Shown: positions 9,769 to 18,306, numbered from the stretch's first letter. The stretch: DNA of 64,000 bases from an uncultured Anaerotruncus sp. (GCA_900539775.1 UQDL01000003.1:1-64000); one strand, 5' to 3'. Notes: generated by a model from the sequence alone, not told the origin. A program made the numbers and translations.

Positions 9769-11190
9769 TTAAAATCTGAAATCACGCTCGCCGTTTTCAA
9801 TTTTAACAAGGCGTTCACGCACAATTTGCTTTACCTTTTCGCTGCCTATATTGTTAATTTCCTTTTCAATGAGAGCTTCACCTTTTTCACGGGTATCCTC
9901 ACTTGCATAATCCATTAAAAATTCTTTAAGTGTCATCAAAGCGTTTGGATGGCAGCAATTTTGAATTTGACCCGATTTGCAAAGGCTCATAAACCTGTCG
10001 CCGGTTCTGCCCTCACGATAGCAAGCAGTGCAAAACGACGGAATATATCCTGCCGTCATAAGCCAATTAACCACCTCATCAAGTGTTCTGTTGTCCGAAA
10101 CATCAAACTGTTCCGTATCATGAGGCCTTTCTTTCTCACAATAGCCGCCCACGGAGGTTCTTGAGCCGCCGCTGATTTGGCTTACACCGAGACGGATAAT
10201 TTTTTCTCTGACCTGCGGACTTTCGCGAGTTGATATAATCATGCCCGTGTAAGGCACCGCAATTCTGATGCAGGCTGCAATTTTGCAAAACATTTCATCG
10301 CTGAGCGAATTATCAAAATCATTCGGATCAATATCGTCTGCCGGCTTAACCCTTGGAACGCTTATAGTGTGCGGACCAACTCCGTGAACTGCTTCCAAAT
10401 GCTCTGCATGCATAAGAAGCCCGGCAAATTCATAGCGATATTTATCCAACCCGAAAAGCACGCCGATGCCCACATCATCAATGCCTCCGTCCATTGCACG
10501 ATCCATTGCTTCCGTATGATAAGCATAATTATGCTTTGGCCCGGTTGGATGCAGATATTCATAGCTTTCCTTATGATATGTTTCCTGAAAAAGTATATAT
10601 GTGCCGATACCGGCCTCCTTAAGCTTTTTGTAGTTTTCAACAGTTGTTGCGGCAATATTTACATTAACACGGCGAATTGCACCGTTTTTATGCTTAACCG
10701 AATAAATGGTTTTGATGCAATCAAGAATATACTCGATAGGATTATTAACAGGATCCTCACCCGCTTCTATCGCAAGGCGCTTGTGCCCCATATCCTGAAG
10801 TGCAACAACCTCTTTTTCAACCTCTTGCTGAGTAAGTTTTTTTCTGCCTATATGCTTGTTTTTTTGATGATAAGGGCAATAAAGGCAGCCGTTTACACAA
10901 TAATTTGAAAGATAAAGCGGCGCAAACATAACAATTCTGTTGCCGTAAAAATCTTTTTTTATCTGCTCTGCAAGGTCATATATTTCGGCAATTTTTTCTT
11001 TATTATCGCAAGCAAGAAGCACGCTTGCCTCTCTGTGATTCAGCCCTTTTCTGAGCTTAGCTTTCTCTATAATCTCGTCAACAAGGCGCAAATCATCCTT
11101 ATGTTCATCGGCATAAGCAAGAGTGGCTTTAATTTCGGCATCGCTTATAAACTCCTCCGCCTTTAGTGATTTTGGGTTATATTCATTCAT
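9769..11190 (-). CDS. hydG: [FeFe]-hydrogenase maturation radical SAM tyrosine lyase HydG
   Basis: HydG cleaves tyrosine with SAM to supply the CO and cyanide ligands of the H-cluster. The SAM cluster motif CxxxCxxC is at C98, C102 and C105 (NYCVNGCLYCPYHQKN), and the C-terminal auxiliary cluster motif CX2CX22C is present (FCTACYREG to QNCC). The chosen ATG at 11190 has an AGGGAG site 4-5 bases upstream and gives 473 residues, the usual size. The frame also opens at 11214, where an ATGA overlap with the hydE stop would be possible, so coupling is likely either way. Confidence 0.96.
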   Translation of the reverse strand: MNEYNPKSLKAEEFISDAEIKATLAYADEHKDDLRLVDEIIEKAKLRKGLNHREASVLLACDNKEKIAEIYDLAEQIKKDFYGNRIVMFAPLYLSNYCVNGCLYCPYHQKNKHIGRKKLTQQEVEKEVVALQDMGHKRLAIEAGEDPVNNPIEYILDCIKTIYSVKHKNGAIRRVNVNIAATTVENYKKLKEAGIGTYILFQETYHKESYEYLHPTGPKHNYAYHTEAMDRAMDGGIDDVGIGVLFGLDKYRYEFAGLLMHAEHLEAVHGVGPHTISVPRVKPADDIDPNDFDNSLSDEMFCKIAACIRIAVPYTGMIISTRESPQVREKIIRLGVSQISGGSRTSVGGYCEKERPHDTEQFDVSDNRTLDEVVNWLMTAGYIPSFCTACYREGRTGDRFMSLCKSGQIQNCCHPNALMTLKEFLMDYASEDTREKGEALIEKEINNIGSEKVKQIVRERLVKIENGERDFRF

Positions 11191-11210
11191 TTTTCTCCCT
11201 CTTTCTGCAG

Positions 11211-12284
11211 TCAATCATCTATGCAGGCTTTTTTTACATCTCCCCTTGAGGTGACTATTTTGCAACCTGTTGATTCAATTCTGCGTTTTAAACATTTAAT
11301 ACACTGCGCCGCCTCATCACCGGTGCAAATTTTATTATCATAAAGCATATATTTTTTTCTTACGCCAACCGGCGAAAGATTAGGCATAAGCACATTTGCG
11401 CCTGCATTTATACCCTTTTCCCTGCCAAGCGGATCAATTGTGCCAAGTGCCGTTGTGGCAGGCAAAAGCACAAACGGCAAAGTAAGCCTTATAAGCGCAA
11501 GCATAAATAATGTTAAATCCGCACTTCCCCCAAGCATATTTGCAAAAGGAGTGCTGCCGTGCGGCACAAAAGGCCCTATTCCGACCATATCCGGATTCAA
11601 CTCACGCAAAAAAATCATTTCATCCGCAAGCATTTTCTCCGTTTGAAAAGGAGAACCAACCATAAATCCCGCGCCAACCTGATAGCCAAGTGACTTTAAA
11701 TCATAAAGGCACTTAATGCGGTTATCAAAGCTCATTTGAGGAGGATGCAGTCTTTCATAATGCAGCTTATTTGCGGTTTCATGGCGAAGCAAATATCTGT
11801 CCGCCCCTGCAAGCCGAAGCTTCTTATAGCTTTCAAGGCTGCGCTCTCCTACGGAGAGTGTTACGGCGCAATCCGGATAGGCCGATTTGATTTTAGACAC
11901 TATACCGCAAAGCACCTCATCGGAATAATATGCATCCTCTCCGCCTTGCAGCACAAAGGTGCGAAATCCCAGCTCATAGCCGTTTTTTGCACATTCAAGA
12001 ATTTCATCGGCAGAAAGCCTGTATCTTTGAGCGTTTGAATTGCTGCGCCTGATTCCACAGTAAAAGCAATCGTTTTTGCAATAATTGCTAAATTCAATCA
12101 AGCCTCTGATATAAACCTGCTTACCGTAAATTTTATTTCTCAGCTCAGCAGCCGCCGCAAATGCGGATTCCGCACATTCGGCACGATTTTTAATCAAACA
12201 AAGGTATTCGGCCGAATCAAGCTTTGCACCGCTTTTGAGCTTTTTAATCAGCGCCTCACACATTTCCATACGCGGTTTTTGCAT
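11211..12284 (-). CDS. hydE: [FeFe]-hydrogenase maturation radical SAM protein HydE
   Basis: HydE is the third maturase; it acts on a cysteine-Fe(CO)2(CN) synthon made by HydG to build the diiron centre. The radical SAM CxxxCxxC is at C69, C73 and C76 (NYCKNDCFYCGIRRSN), and the fold matches the biotin synthase-like HydE family at 357 residues. The frame opens at a GTG at 12290, but CAGGTG at suitable distance favours ATG 12284. Its start overlaps the end of the TM1266-type gene by about 29 bp, which points to translational coupling. Confidence 0.95.
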   Translation of the reverse strand: MQKPRMEMCEALIKKLKSGAKLDSAEYLCLIKNRAECAESAFAAAAELRNKIYGKQVYIRGLIEFSNYCKNDCFYCGIRRSNSNAQRYRLSADEILECAKNGYELGFRTFVLQGGEDAYYSDEVLCGIVSKIKSAYPDCAVTLSVGERSLESYKKLRLAGADRYLLRHETANKLHYERLHPPQMSFDNRIKCLYDLKSLGYQVGAGFMVGSPFQTEKMLADEMIFLRELNPDMVGIGPFVPHGSTPFANMLGGSADLTLFMLALIRLTLPFVLLPATTALGTIDPLGREKGINAGANVLMPNLSPVGVRKKYMLYDNKICTGDEAAQCIKCLKRRIESTGCKIVTSRGDVKKACIDD

Positions 12285-12501
12285 AAACACCTGAAAGCCT
12301 GCCGATTTTTCCGCCTAAATCATTTATAACATTTTGGGGTGCATCAACGGCAACAGAGATAACGCTGATATTCTTTTTATGATAAGGCACGCCCATTCTG
12401 CCGATTATATACTCTCCGAATTGAGAAAGAATTTCATTAAGGGCGGCAACACTGCTTTTATCTTCCACAATAATTCCGACAACGGCAACTCGAGTTTCCA
12501 T
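12256..12501 (-). CDS. TM1266-type iron-only hydrogenase system putative regulator
   Basis: An 81-residue ACT/ferredoxin-like protein beginning METRVAVVGIIVEDKSS and containing IIGRMGVPY. This small family occurs next to hydE/F/G and is named as a putative regulator of the iron-only hydrogenase system; a mechanism is not established. AAGGAGA lies before the ATG. It heads the maturation operon, 51 bp after the terminator of a structured leader RNA, so its expression probably depends on read-through of that terminator. Confidence 0.9.
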   Translation of the reverse strand: METRVAVVGIIVEDKSSVAALNEILSQFGEYIIGRMGVPYHKKNISVISVAVDAPQNVINDLGGKIGRLSGVYAKTAYGNV

Positions 12502-12552
12502 CTACATTCTCCTTAAAAATTACAGAGTAAACCATAAGCCTAAAAAACACAC

Positions 12553-12726
12553 AAAAAAGCCGCACCCGAAAGAGTGCGGCATACCAAGCATATTAAGGCC
12601 GTGAAGAATGCGCAATCGGCGCATTTTGCCAAAAAAACGGCCCGATAATGCAATAATAAGCTGCTCTTTCGGTTAGGACGATTCATGTGCTTTCCGTCAG
12701 CTGCAACTGAAATAAACATATCTGTT
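12553..12726 (-). ncRNA. Unassigned structured RNA: small RNA or terminator-controlled leader of the hyd maturation operon
   Basis: About 174 nt from the predicted start near 12726 to an intrinsic terminator (stem GCCGCAC/GTGCGGC at 12580-12574 and 12565-12559, then TTTTTT). On the minus strand a first domain closes TGCAGCTG with CAGCTTATTATTGCA and holds an inner GACG/CGTC hairpin and a CCGAAAGAG loop. A second hairpin pairs GGCCGT with ACGGCC around AATGCGC/GCGCATT. No good promoter lies between the terminator and the first hyd gene, so a read-through leader is likely. I compared it from memory with the common riboswitch cores, SRP RNA and 6S RNA and could not match it. Confidence 0.55.
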
Positions 12727-12733
12727 AAAAAAT

Positions 12734-12762
12734 AATATAACACAAAGCAAGGTGTTTTTCAA
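12734..12762 (-). promoter_or_regulatory. Sigma-A promoter of the leader RNA and hyd maturation operon
   Basis: Minus strand TTGAAA (12762-12757), 17-base spacer, TATATT (12739-12734), start near 12726. It is back to back with the rluA-type gene promoter; the two -35 boxes are 6 bp apart. Confidence 0.7.
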
Positions 12763-12768
12763 CGGGTA

Positions 12769-12796
12769 TTGCTTTAAATTTAAAATGATGTATAAT
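12769..12796 (+). promoter_or_regulatory. Promoter of the pseudouridine synthase gene
   Basis: TTGCTT at 12769-12774, 16-base spacer, TATAAT at 12791-12796. The start would fall near 12803, which is also the A of the ATG, implying a leaderless mRNA. Confidence 0.6.
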
Positions 12797-12802
12797 TTTA
12801 AT

Positions 12803-13666
12803 ATGCGAATTATAAATTTTAAGATTAACGAAAACGACGCCGGTTTGCAAATCCGTGATTATCTGCGCAACTTCGGCGTTTCTGCGGCATTGCTTACAAA
12901 GTTAAAGCAAACCGAAAACGGAATAACAAAAAACGGTGTTTTTGCAAAAGCCATAGAAACAATAGAATCCGGCGATGAGCTTTCAATAAAAATCGAAAGC
13001 AAGGGCAGCATGCCGGCGCCCGCAAATCTTCCGCTTGAAATTATATATGAGGATGAAGATGTTTTGGCACTGAATAAACCGCCCGCCATGCCCGTTCACG
13101 AAAGCCGCAATCACAGGGGCGACACTCTTTCAAATGCGGTTGCAAATTATATGCAAGGCAAAAACAAAACCGCCTTTCGTGCTGTTTTCAGACTCGACAG
13201 GGACACAAGCGGAATAGTGCTTACGGCAAAAAACGAGCTTGCCGCCGCAAAGCTTGCGGGAAAAATAAAGAAGGACTATTATGCAGTTGTTTGCGGTGAA
13301 ATAAGAGGATGCGGCACAATAGATGCACCCATTCGCAGAATAGAGAGCAGCATTATTAAAAGAGGGGTTTTTGAAGACGGCGAAACGGCTGTAACTCATT
13401 ATGAAAGCATAAAAACAAACGGCAAATACTCTTTGCTTAAAATAAATCTTGAAACGGGGCGCACTCATCAAATAAGAGTGCATTTTTCAAATCTGGGCCA
13501 CCCATTGGCAGGAGATGAATTATACGGCGGAAACACCTGTGATATATCACGCCAAGCATTGCACTGCAGAGCAATTCGCTTCACGCACCCCGTAACAGGC
13601 AAAGAAATTTCGCTTTTCTGTGATTTTCCGAGTGATATGAAAAAGCTGATTGAGGAGATGAGCTGA
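12803..13666 (+). CDS. RluA-family 23S rRNA/tRNA pseudouridine synthase
   Basis: Isomerises uridine to pseudouridine in structured RNA; the exact site cannot be told from sequence. An N-terminal S4-like RNA-binding part (about 10-65) precedes the catalytic domain, with the catalytic aspartate D132 in RLDRDTSG (130-137). Length from ATG 12803 is 287 residues. The frame stays open back to 12752, but that part overlaps the predicted promoter and there is no Shine-Dalgarno before either ATG, so I take 12803. The stop overlaps the next ATG (TGATG), so the two genes are coupled. Confidence 0.92.
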   Translation: MRIINFKINENDAGLQIRDYLRNFGVSAALLTKLKQTENGITKNGVFAKAIETIESGDELSIKIESKGSMPAPANLPLEIIYEDEDVLALNKPPAMPVHESRNHRGDTLSNAVANYMQGKNKTAFRAVFRLDRDTSGIVLTAKNELAAAKLAGKIKKDYYAVVCGEIRGCGTIDAPIRRIESSIIKRGVFEDGETAVTHYESIKTNGKYSLLKINLETGRTHQIRVHFSNLGHPLAGDELYGGNTCDISRQALHCRAIRFTHPVTGKEISLFCDFPSDMKKLIEEMS

Positions 13667-14595
13667 TGCCTGCATTTTCAACACATTATATTTTTGCTGA
13701 GGAAGTTATGGCGGATTTGCGCCGAATTGCAAAAGAAAACGGATTTTCCCTTTGCGAAAATGCCGTTTATATAGGCTCACAAGGGCCTGATATTTTCTTT
13801 TTTCACAGAGCGTTGCCTTGGCAAAAGGGAAAAACACTGCGAAAAACCGGTTCTGCCATACACCGTACAAAATTCGGTGATGTTCTTGACGGCTTTGCCG
13901 ATTATATAAAAGCAAGCAGCAGGCCGGATATTGCAAAAAGCTACGCATACGGTTTTATACTGCATTATGCAGCAGACAGGAATTGCCACCCATACATATA
14001 CAGCCTTCAAGAAAAAATAACAAAAAAACAGCCTCGGGCAAACCCTAATTCAACACACAATATGATTGAATTTGCAATTGATTCGGTGCTGCTGAGCAAA
14101 ATCAAAAGCATTGCTTCACCACGCGGTTTTGACACTTCACAAACATTTAACTATACGGCAGAAGAAAAGCATGAAATAGCAACAATGCTGTCTTTTGTTT
14201 CATCTGTTTTTTCTGAAACACCGATTTCAATATCGGATGCAGAGCTTGCCATTGAGGACACAAAACACGCCCAACACCTTTTAACAGACGCTGACGGCAA
14301 AAAAGCTGCATTTCTGCAAAAAGCAGAAATGCTTGCCGCACCGTTTACAAATAATTTTAAAATTTCGTCATTTATCAGAAATGACGACTTGGAAAACGAC
14401 ATCAAATGTGTTAATATAAATAACAAAGCTTGGAAATCACCTTTTTCCGGCAAAATCAGCAGGCAAAGTTTTTTTGATTTATATGATTATTCAAAGAAAG
14501 ATGCGCTTAAAATGATAAGCGATTTTAACCTTGGACTTTGCGGAAAAGAAATAACCGGCAATTTATCGTTTTTAACGGGAACGGAAGTTAAATAA
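13666..14595 (+). CDS. Zinc-dependent phospholipase C-like protein
   Basis: 309 residues matching the Zn_dep_PLPC family of small metal-dependent phospholipase-type proteins. The opening MPAFSTHYIFAEEV, the segment GSQGPDIFFFHR (about 38-49) and later conserved His residues (HYAADRNCHPY, NSTHNMIE) fit the metal-binding pattern of a helical PLC fold. No signal peptide is seen, so a cytoplasmic location is likely and the substrate is unknown. The start codon overlaps the stop of the pseudouridine synthase gene. Confidence 0.82.
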   Translation: MPAFSTHYIFAEEVMADLRRIAKENGFSLCENAVYIGSQGPDIFFFHRALPWQKGKTLRKTGSAIHRTKFGDVLDGFADYIKASSRPDIAKSYAYGFILHYAADRNCHPYIYSLQEKITKKQPRANPNSTHNMIEFAIDSVLLSKIKSIASPRGFDTSQTFNYTAEEKHEIATMLSFVSSVFSETPISISDAELAIEDTKHAQHLLTDADGKKAAFLQKAEMLAAPFTNNFKISSFIRNDDLENDIKCVNINNKAWKSPFSGKISRQSFFDLYDYSKKDALKMISDFNLGLCGKEITGNLSFLTGTEVK

Positions 14596-14671
14596 AGCTA
14601 ACCGTTTTCGCCCATGCACGCCGTGCCCACAGCGATGCATCAATAAATAAGGGGCAGAAAGGCACTTAACC

Positions 14672-15130
14672 ATGAAAACAATTCCCAGTTTTCAAATTGA
14701 CCACAACATACTGAAAAAAGGCATTTATATCAGCAGAATTGATGACGACATAACAACCTATGATATAAGAATGAGAGAGCCAAACAGAGAGCCTGTTATG
14801 AGCAACGCCGCCATGCACACCATTGAGCATCTTTTTGCAACATATGTGCGCAACACGGAATTCGGCGACAACATTATTTATTTCGGCCCGATGGGATGCC
14901 GCACGGGATTCTATTTTCTTACACGCTCGCTTTCAGACGGTTATTCAATAAACCTCATCAAGGATGCATTTCAATTTATAGCAGATTATTGGGGAGTTAT
15001 TCCCGGAGCCACAATGAAAGAATGCGGCAATTGCACAGATCACAACCTTGCCCTTGCAAAAGAAGAGGCTAAGGCATTTCTTGAAATTATCAAAGATTGG
15101 AAAAAAGAGGATTTAAAATATCCCGAATAA
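14672..15130 (+). CDS. luxS: S-ribosylhomocysteine lyase
   Basis: Cleaves S-ribosylhomocysteine to homocysteine and the AI-2 precursor, part of SAM recycling. The metal-binding motif HTIEH is at 49-53, the third metal ligand Cys is C121 in ECGNCTDH, and the catalytic cysteine is C76 in GPMGCRTGF. The 152-residue length is standard. GAAAGG lies upstream of the ATG. No SAM or SAH riboswitch is visible in the 76-bp gap before it. Confidence 0.97.
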   Translation: MKTIPSFQIDHNILKKGIYISRIDDDITTYDIRMREPNREPVMSNAAMHTIEHLFATYVRNTEFGDNIIYFGPMGCRTGFYFLTRSLSDGYSINLIKDAFQFIADYWGVIPGATMKECGNCTDHNLALAKEEAKAFLEIIKDWKKEDLKYPE

Positions 15131-15145
15131 AAGTGAGGATAAAAA

Positions 15146-15643
15146 ATGGAACCTCTGTTTAAAACAACAACAGATTACACACCCGAAGTGCTTGAAAGAA
15201 TGAACAGAAAAGTGCTTATGAAATCAAAGCCGTTTATTACCGCAATTACAATTATGGCGGTGCTGATTGTACTTTTCACTGCCGCCTGGGTTCACAAAAT
15301 CGGTGCTGCAAGCATCATTTTGGGGCTGATTTTAGCGGCTGTTTTCGGCGGCACGCTTTATTTCAGCATTAAATCGGCAATAAAAAAAACATATGCATTT
15401 ATGCAATCAAACGGAAGAGCGCACAGCGAATATCTTTTCTTTGAAGATAAGCTTCAGGAAGTGAGCGCTGCGGGAACATCCGAAGTTGAATATAAAACGC
15501 TGAAGGCAATTTGTGAAACAAAAAGCGATTTTTACTTTATGTTCGGAACTCACGGAACCCTTGCACTGCAAAAGGAAAACTGCCCGAAGGAGCTTTTTGA
15601 ATTCATCAACAAATTAAAAAAAGACTATAATTTAAAAGGCTGA
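15146..15643 (+). CDS. YcxB-like membrane protein, function unknown
   Basis: 165 residues with two closely spaced membrane segments (about 33-52 and 56-75) and a soluble C-terminal half containing YFMFGTHGTLALQKE, which resembles the YcxB-like domain. Family function is not known. It lies 15 bp after luxS in the same direction behind a GAGG site and is followed by a strong terminator, so it probably ends the operon that starts with the pseudouridine synthase or with luxS. Confidence 0.75.
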   Translation: MEPLFKTTTDYTPEVLERMNRKVLMKSKPFITAITIMAVLIVLFTAAWVHKIGAASIILGLILAAVFGGTLYFSIKSAIKKTYAFMQSNGRAHSEYLFFEDKLQEVSAAGTSEVEYKTLKAICETKSDFYFMFGTHGTLALQKENCPKELFEFINKLKKDYNLKG

Positions 15644-15663
15644 TTGCAAACAAAGCAAAAAGA

Positions 15664-15702
15664 GAACGCCGCCCGCTTAACCGCAGGCGGCGTTCCCTTT
15701 TT
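15664..15702. terminator. Bidirectional terminator
   Basis: Perfect 10-bp stem GAACGCCGCC (15664-15673) with GGCGGCGTTC (15686-15695), then CCTTTTT. The opposite strand also ends in CTCTTTTTG, so it can serve both converging genes. Confidence 0.9.
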
Positions 15703-15751
15703 ATATAAACCCCTTTATATACTGTTTTTGCGCTTTACAATACGCTTTTAA

Positions 15752-17335
15752 TCACACAATAACGCCCTTGAAATCAGGCTCGATAAAAGGCAAACCCAAA
15801 TCATGCACAAGCTTTTCAACCGTGCCCTCAAAATTATGAGGAACGGGCATACCCAAAAAAGTCATATTATAAATAGCAAGTTCTTCGAATCTTGGCTGCA
15901 TATCATTTTTTATCTTAACGGAATTGCCATCAAATTTAAATGTAAATTGGCGAACATGAGCAGTTTCAACCGGCCTTATCCAAAGCTTCAATGTGCCGTC
16001 ACTCTGCCAAGCAGCCTTTGAATAGGCATGATAATGCAAATCGCCCAAATGCATTTGGCTTACACCGTATTCGCCGTTCATAGCCGCATAAACCGTGTTT
16101 ACCTGCTCTTTTTCACGCCAAGTGAAATTTACGCCGTTTTCATTAAAATCAAATTTCATCTGATTTATAAATCCCGGTTTATTAAACAGCATATTAAGAA
16201 CGGAAACAGAAATAACAGAAGTAAATTTATTTGTTTTGCACTCAATAATTTTTCCGTTTAATTCATTTTCGGCTTGCGTATTTCTGGGTTGCGCCGGCAA
16301 ATCCTCTACCTCGCAGGCATCAAGAGTTTTTAACAGTTCCGAGTGCTCCGCCTCGTTTTCCGGCAAAGCACCGTATTCAAAGCATTCGGGAAAATACTTC
16401 CAAAACACTTTCATGATCTTATAATCCTCGGATTCGCCGCAATTAAGAACAATAAGTGCATCATACTCGGGAAACATAAAACAACGCTGACCGAATAAGC
16501 CGTCTGCCCTGTAGCTGTTGGAAATAGGATTTCTCCAAAATTGATAGCAATAGCCGCACATATTATCAATAAAGCCGTCACTCACCGAATCAGTTTGCTT
16601 TGCTGTGGCTTCCTTAACCCAATTTGCGGGCACAAGCTGAGTGCCGTCTATCCACTTGCCTCCGTGTATATAAGGCAGGAAAAACTTTGCCAAATCCTCA
16701 GACTTCATATAAAGTCCCCAGCCGCCGGCATTGTTACCCTTGCCGTCTGTTTCCCAAAACGGTTTTTCAATACCGAGCGGGGCAAACATCTTTAAATTAA
16801 GATAATCAACCATGCTCATTCCCGTAACTTTGGAAATGATGGCAGATAGCATAAATGTATTTTCGGAAATATAATTAAATTTTGTGTTTGGTGGCAGCAT
16901 AAATGTGGCATCAAAGAATTGCTTTATCCAATCCTTATCGCCTTTTTCGTCAAACACAGTTATAAATTTATCGGAGCGCATGGTGAGCAACATACGCACC
17001 GTAAGCATCTTGTTAACGGGAAGCTTTGAAGAGAAATATTCAGGAAAAAAATCAGATACTTTATCATCAAGATTTAAAAGCCCCTCATCAATTGCAAAGC
17101 CAACAGCGGTTGAAGTTACAGATTTGCTCATTGAATAAAGCACATGAGGAATATCGGCAGCATAAGGTTTCCAAAATCCCTGTGCAAAAACTTTGTCATG
17201 GCGCACCATTGTGAAACTTTGCAAGCCAAGTTTTTTACTGTTTATCTCATCGACAAAAGCCTTAATTGCAGAGCTTTTAACACCGACGCTTTCCGGAGTT
17301 ACATGCTGCAAATTTATGTTTTCAAGAGTTATCAT
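15752..17335 (-). CDS. Class C beta-lactamase-fold serine hydrolase
   Basis: A 527-residue protein of the beta-lactamase/EstB/PBP-like family. The nucleophile motif SxxK is S68-M-S-K71 in VLYSMSKS, and the tyrosine motif lies in FNYISENT (Y155). The family's GGWGLYMKSEDLAKF segment is present. No signal peptide is seen, so it is probably cytoplasmic: an esterase, amidase or peptidase of unknown substrate rather than a resistance enzyme. The C-terminal 150 residues form an extra domain. ATG 17335 has GGGAG 8 bases upstream; the upstream GTG at 17350 overlaps that site and is rejected. Confidence 0.9.
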   Translation of the reverse strand: MITLENINLQHVTPESVGVKSSAIKAFVDEINSKKLGLQSFTMVRHDKVFAQGFWKPYAADIPHVLYSMSKSVTSTAVGFAIDEGLLNLDDKVSDFFPEYFSSKLPVNKMLTVRMLLTMRSDKFITVFDEKGDKDWIKQFFDATFMLPPNTKFNYISENTFMLSAIISKVTGMSMVDYLNLKMFAPLGIEKPFWETDGKGNNAGGWGLYMKSEDLAKFFLPYIHGGKWIDGTQLVPANWVKEATAKQTDSVSDGFIDNMCGYCYQFWRNPISNSYRADGLFGQRCFMFPEYDALIVLNCGESEDYKIMKVFWKYFPECFEYGALPENEAEHSELLKTLDACEVEDLPAQPRNTQAENELNGKIIECKTNKFTSVISVSVLNMLFNKPGFINQMKFDFNENGVNFTWREKEQVNTVYAAMNGEYGVSQMHLGDLHYHAYSKAAWQSDGTLKLWIRPVETAHVRQFTFKFDGNSVKIKNDMQPRFEELAIYNMTFLGMPVPHNFEGTVEKLVHDLGLPFIEPDFKGVIV

Positions 17336-17369
17336 AACAAGTGCTCCCACAAAAGATATTTATAATGCA

Positions 17370-17398
17370 ATTTTAAAACAAACCGCCTATTTTTTCAA
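17370..17398 (-). promoter_or_regulatory. Promoter of the serine hydrolase gene
   Basis: Minus strand TTGAAA (17398-17393), 17-base spacer, TAAAAT (17375-17370). Just upstream, 17406-17413 and 17431-17438 form a perfect 8-bp inverted repeat (AGTGCATT/AATGCACT) that could be an operator. The rest of 17440-17557 shows only AT-rich sequence. Confidence 0.6.
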
Positions 17399-17557
17399 TT
17401 AAAAGAGTGCATTTTTGTTTTTTTCGTAGGAATGCACTAATATCAAGGCGATTTTATATGCAACAATATCAGCAATATTTTCACAAGAGTTGCAATATGT
17501 AAATAAATTTCCTAATTATTGCATATAATATGAACAAAAGCTAAAATAAAAATAAAA

Positions 17558-17584
17558 TTAGCACTCTCAACTTGACAGTGCTAA
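17558..17584. promoter_or_regulatory. CIRCE element (HrcA operator)
   Basis: TTAGCACTC, 9-base spacer, CAGTGCTAA: the CIRCE consensus TTAGCACTC-N9-GAGTGCTAA with one mismatch. It overlaps the -35 box of the hsp20 promoter, so HrcA binding would block transcription. hrcA itself is not in the window. Confidence 0.92.
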
Positions 17585-17600
17585 TTTTTGTGCATATAAT
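17572..17600 (+). promoter_or_regulatory. Consensus sigma-A promoter of hsp20
   Basis: TTGACA at 17572-17577, 17-base spacer, TATAAT at 17595-17600, both perfect. The start near 17607 leaves a leader of about 158 nt that folds extensively: GAACTTG (17607-17613) with CAAGTTC (17671-17677), and GGTGC/GCACC at 17621-17634. Confidence 0.88.
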
Positions 17601-17764
17601 GAAGATGAACTTGAAAGAGAGGTGCGAAGGCACCACAAATATGTGATGCAAACACAGCTCTTGAGTAAAACAAGTTCACCGCTGAACGGCAGGTAGCAAA
17701 ACTCGCCACCGAGGATTTCATCCGCAGCTACGAGCACAAGCTAAGTTGAATGGAGGAATGATTT

Positions 17765-18211
17765 ATGTTACCAAGCATTTTCGGTGAAAACTTATTCGAT
17801 GATATGTGGGACGATGTATTTGATTCAATGTCCGGTTTTGAACGCCGCAACCCCTTGTACGGCAAGCATGCTAAAAACATGATGAAAACCGATGTTAGAG
17901 AAACCGAAGGCTCATATGAGCTTGATGTTGATCTTCCCGGCTTCAAGAAGGACGAAATCAAGGTTGATCTTAAGAACGGTTATCTTACCATCAGCGCCGA
18001 AAAAGGCATTGATAAGGAAACCGAAAACAAGAAAGGCCACTACATTCGCAAGGAGCGTTATGTTGGCTCTAACAGCAGAAGCTTTTATGTTGGCGATGAT
18101 GTTAAGGCTTCCGAAGTTAACGCAAAATATGAAAACGGTATCCTCAAGATATCCTTGCCGAAGGCAGAAGCAAAGAAGTTGCCTTCTTCAGGCTCAATAA
18201 GCATCGAATAA
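17765..18211 (+). CDS. Hsp20/alpha-crystallin small heat shock protein
   Basis: An ATP-independent holdase chaperone. 148 residues with an N-terminal arm (FDDMWDDVFD) and an alpha-crystallin domain from about residue 38 (DVRETEGSYELDVDLPGF) to the NGILKISLPKAE motif near the end. GGAGG lies before the ATG. CIRCE and a perfect sigma-A promoter upstream make it an HrcA-regulated heat-shock gene, and the long structured leader may add post-transcriptional control. A small hairpin without a U-run (18216-18232) follows, then a strong terminator further on. Confidence 0.96.
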   Translation: MLPSIFGENLFDDMWDDVFDSMSGFERRNPLYGKHAKNMMKTDVRETEGSYELDVDLPGFKKDEIKVDLKNGYLTISAEKGIDKETENKKGHYIRKERYVGSNSRSFYVGDDVKASEVNAKYENGILKISLPKAEAKKLPSSGSISIE

Positions 18212-18306
18212 ATAAAGCCCCCTATCGGGGCTGTTCGCAAAAGAATGATGCAAAATTGTGAAAACAATTCGGCAAAACAAATTCATTTGCGGCGCAATGA
18301 CGAAAA

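Noticed and set aside
12540..12743. A 67-codon open frame on the minus strand over the hyd leader RNA
   Set aside because: It covers the promoter -10 and the terminator hairpin, has no ribosome site, and its composition is not protein-like; the RNA interpretation explains it better.
14596..14671. A SAM or SAH riboswitch before luxS
   Set aside because: The 76-bp gap is too short and shows none of the conserved core sequences.
18216..18232. Terminator directly after hsp20
   Set aside because: AGCCCC/GGGGCT hairpin has no T-run; the strong hairpin at 18307-18334 is the likelier end.
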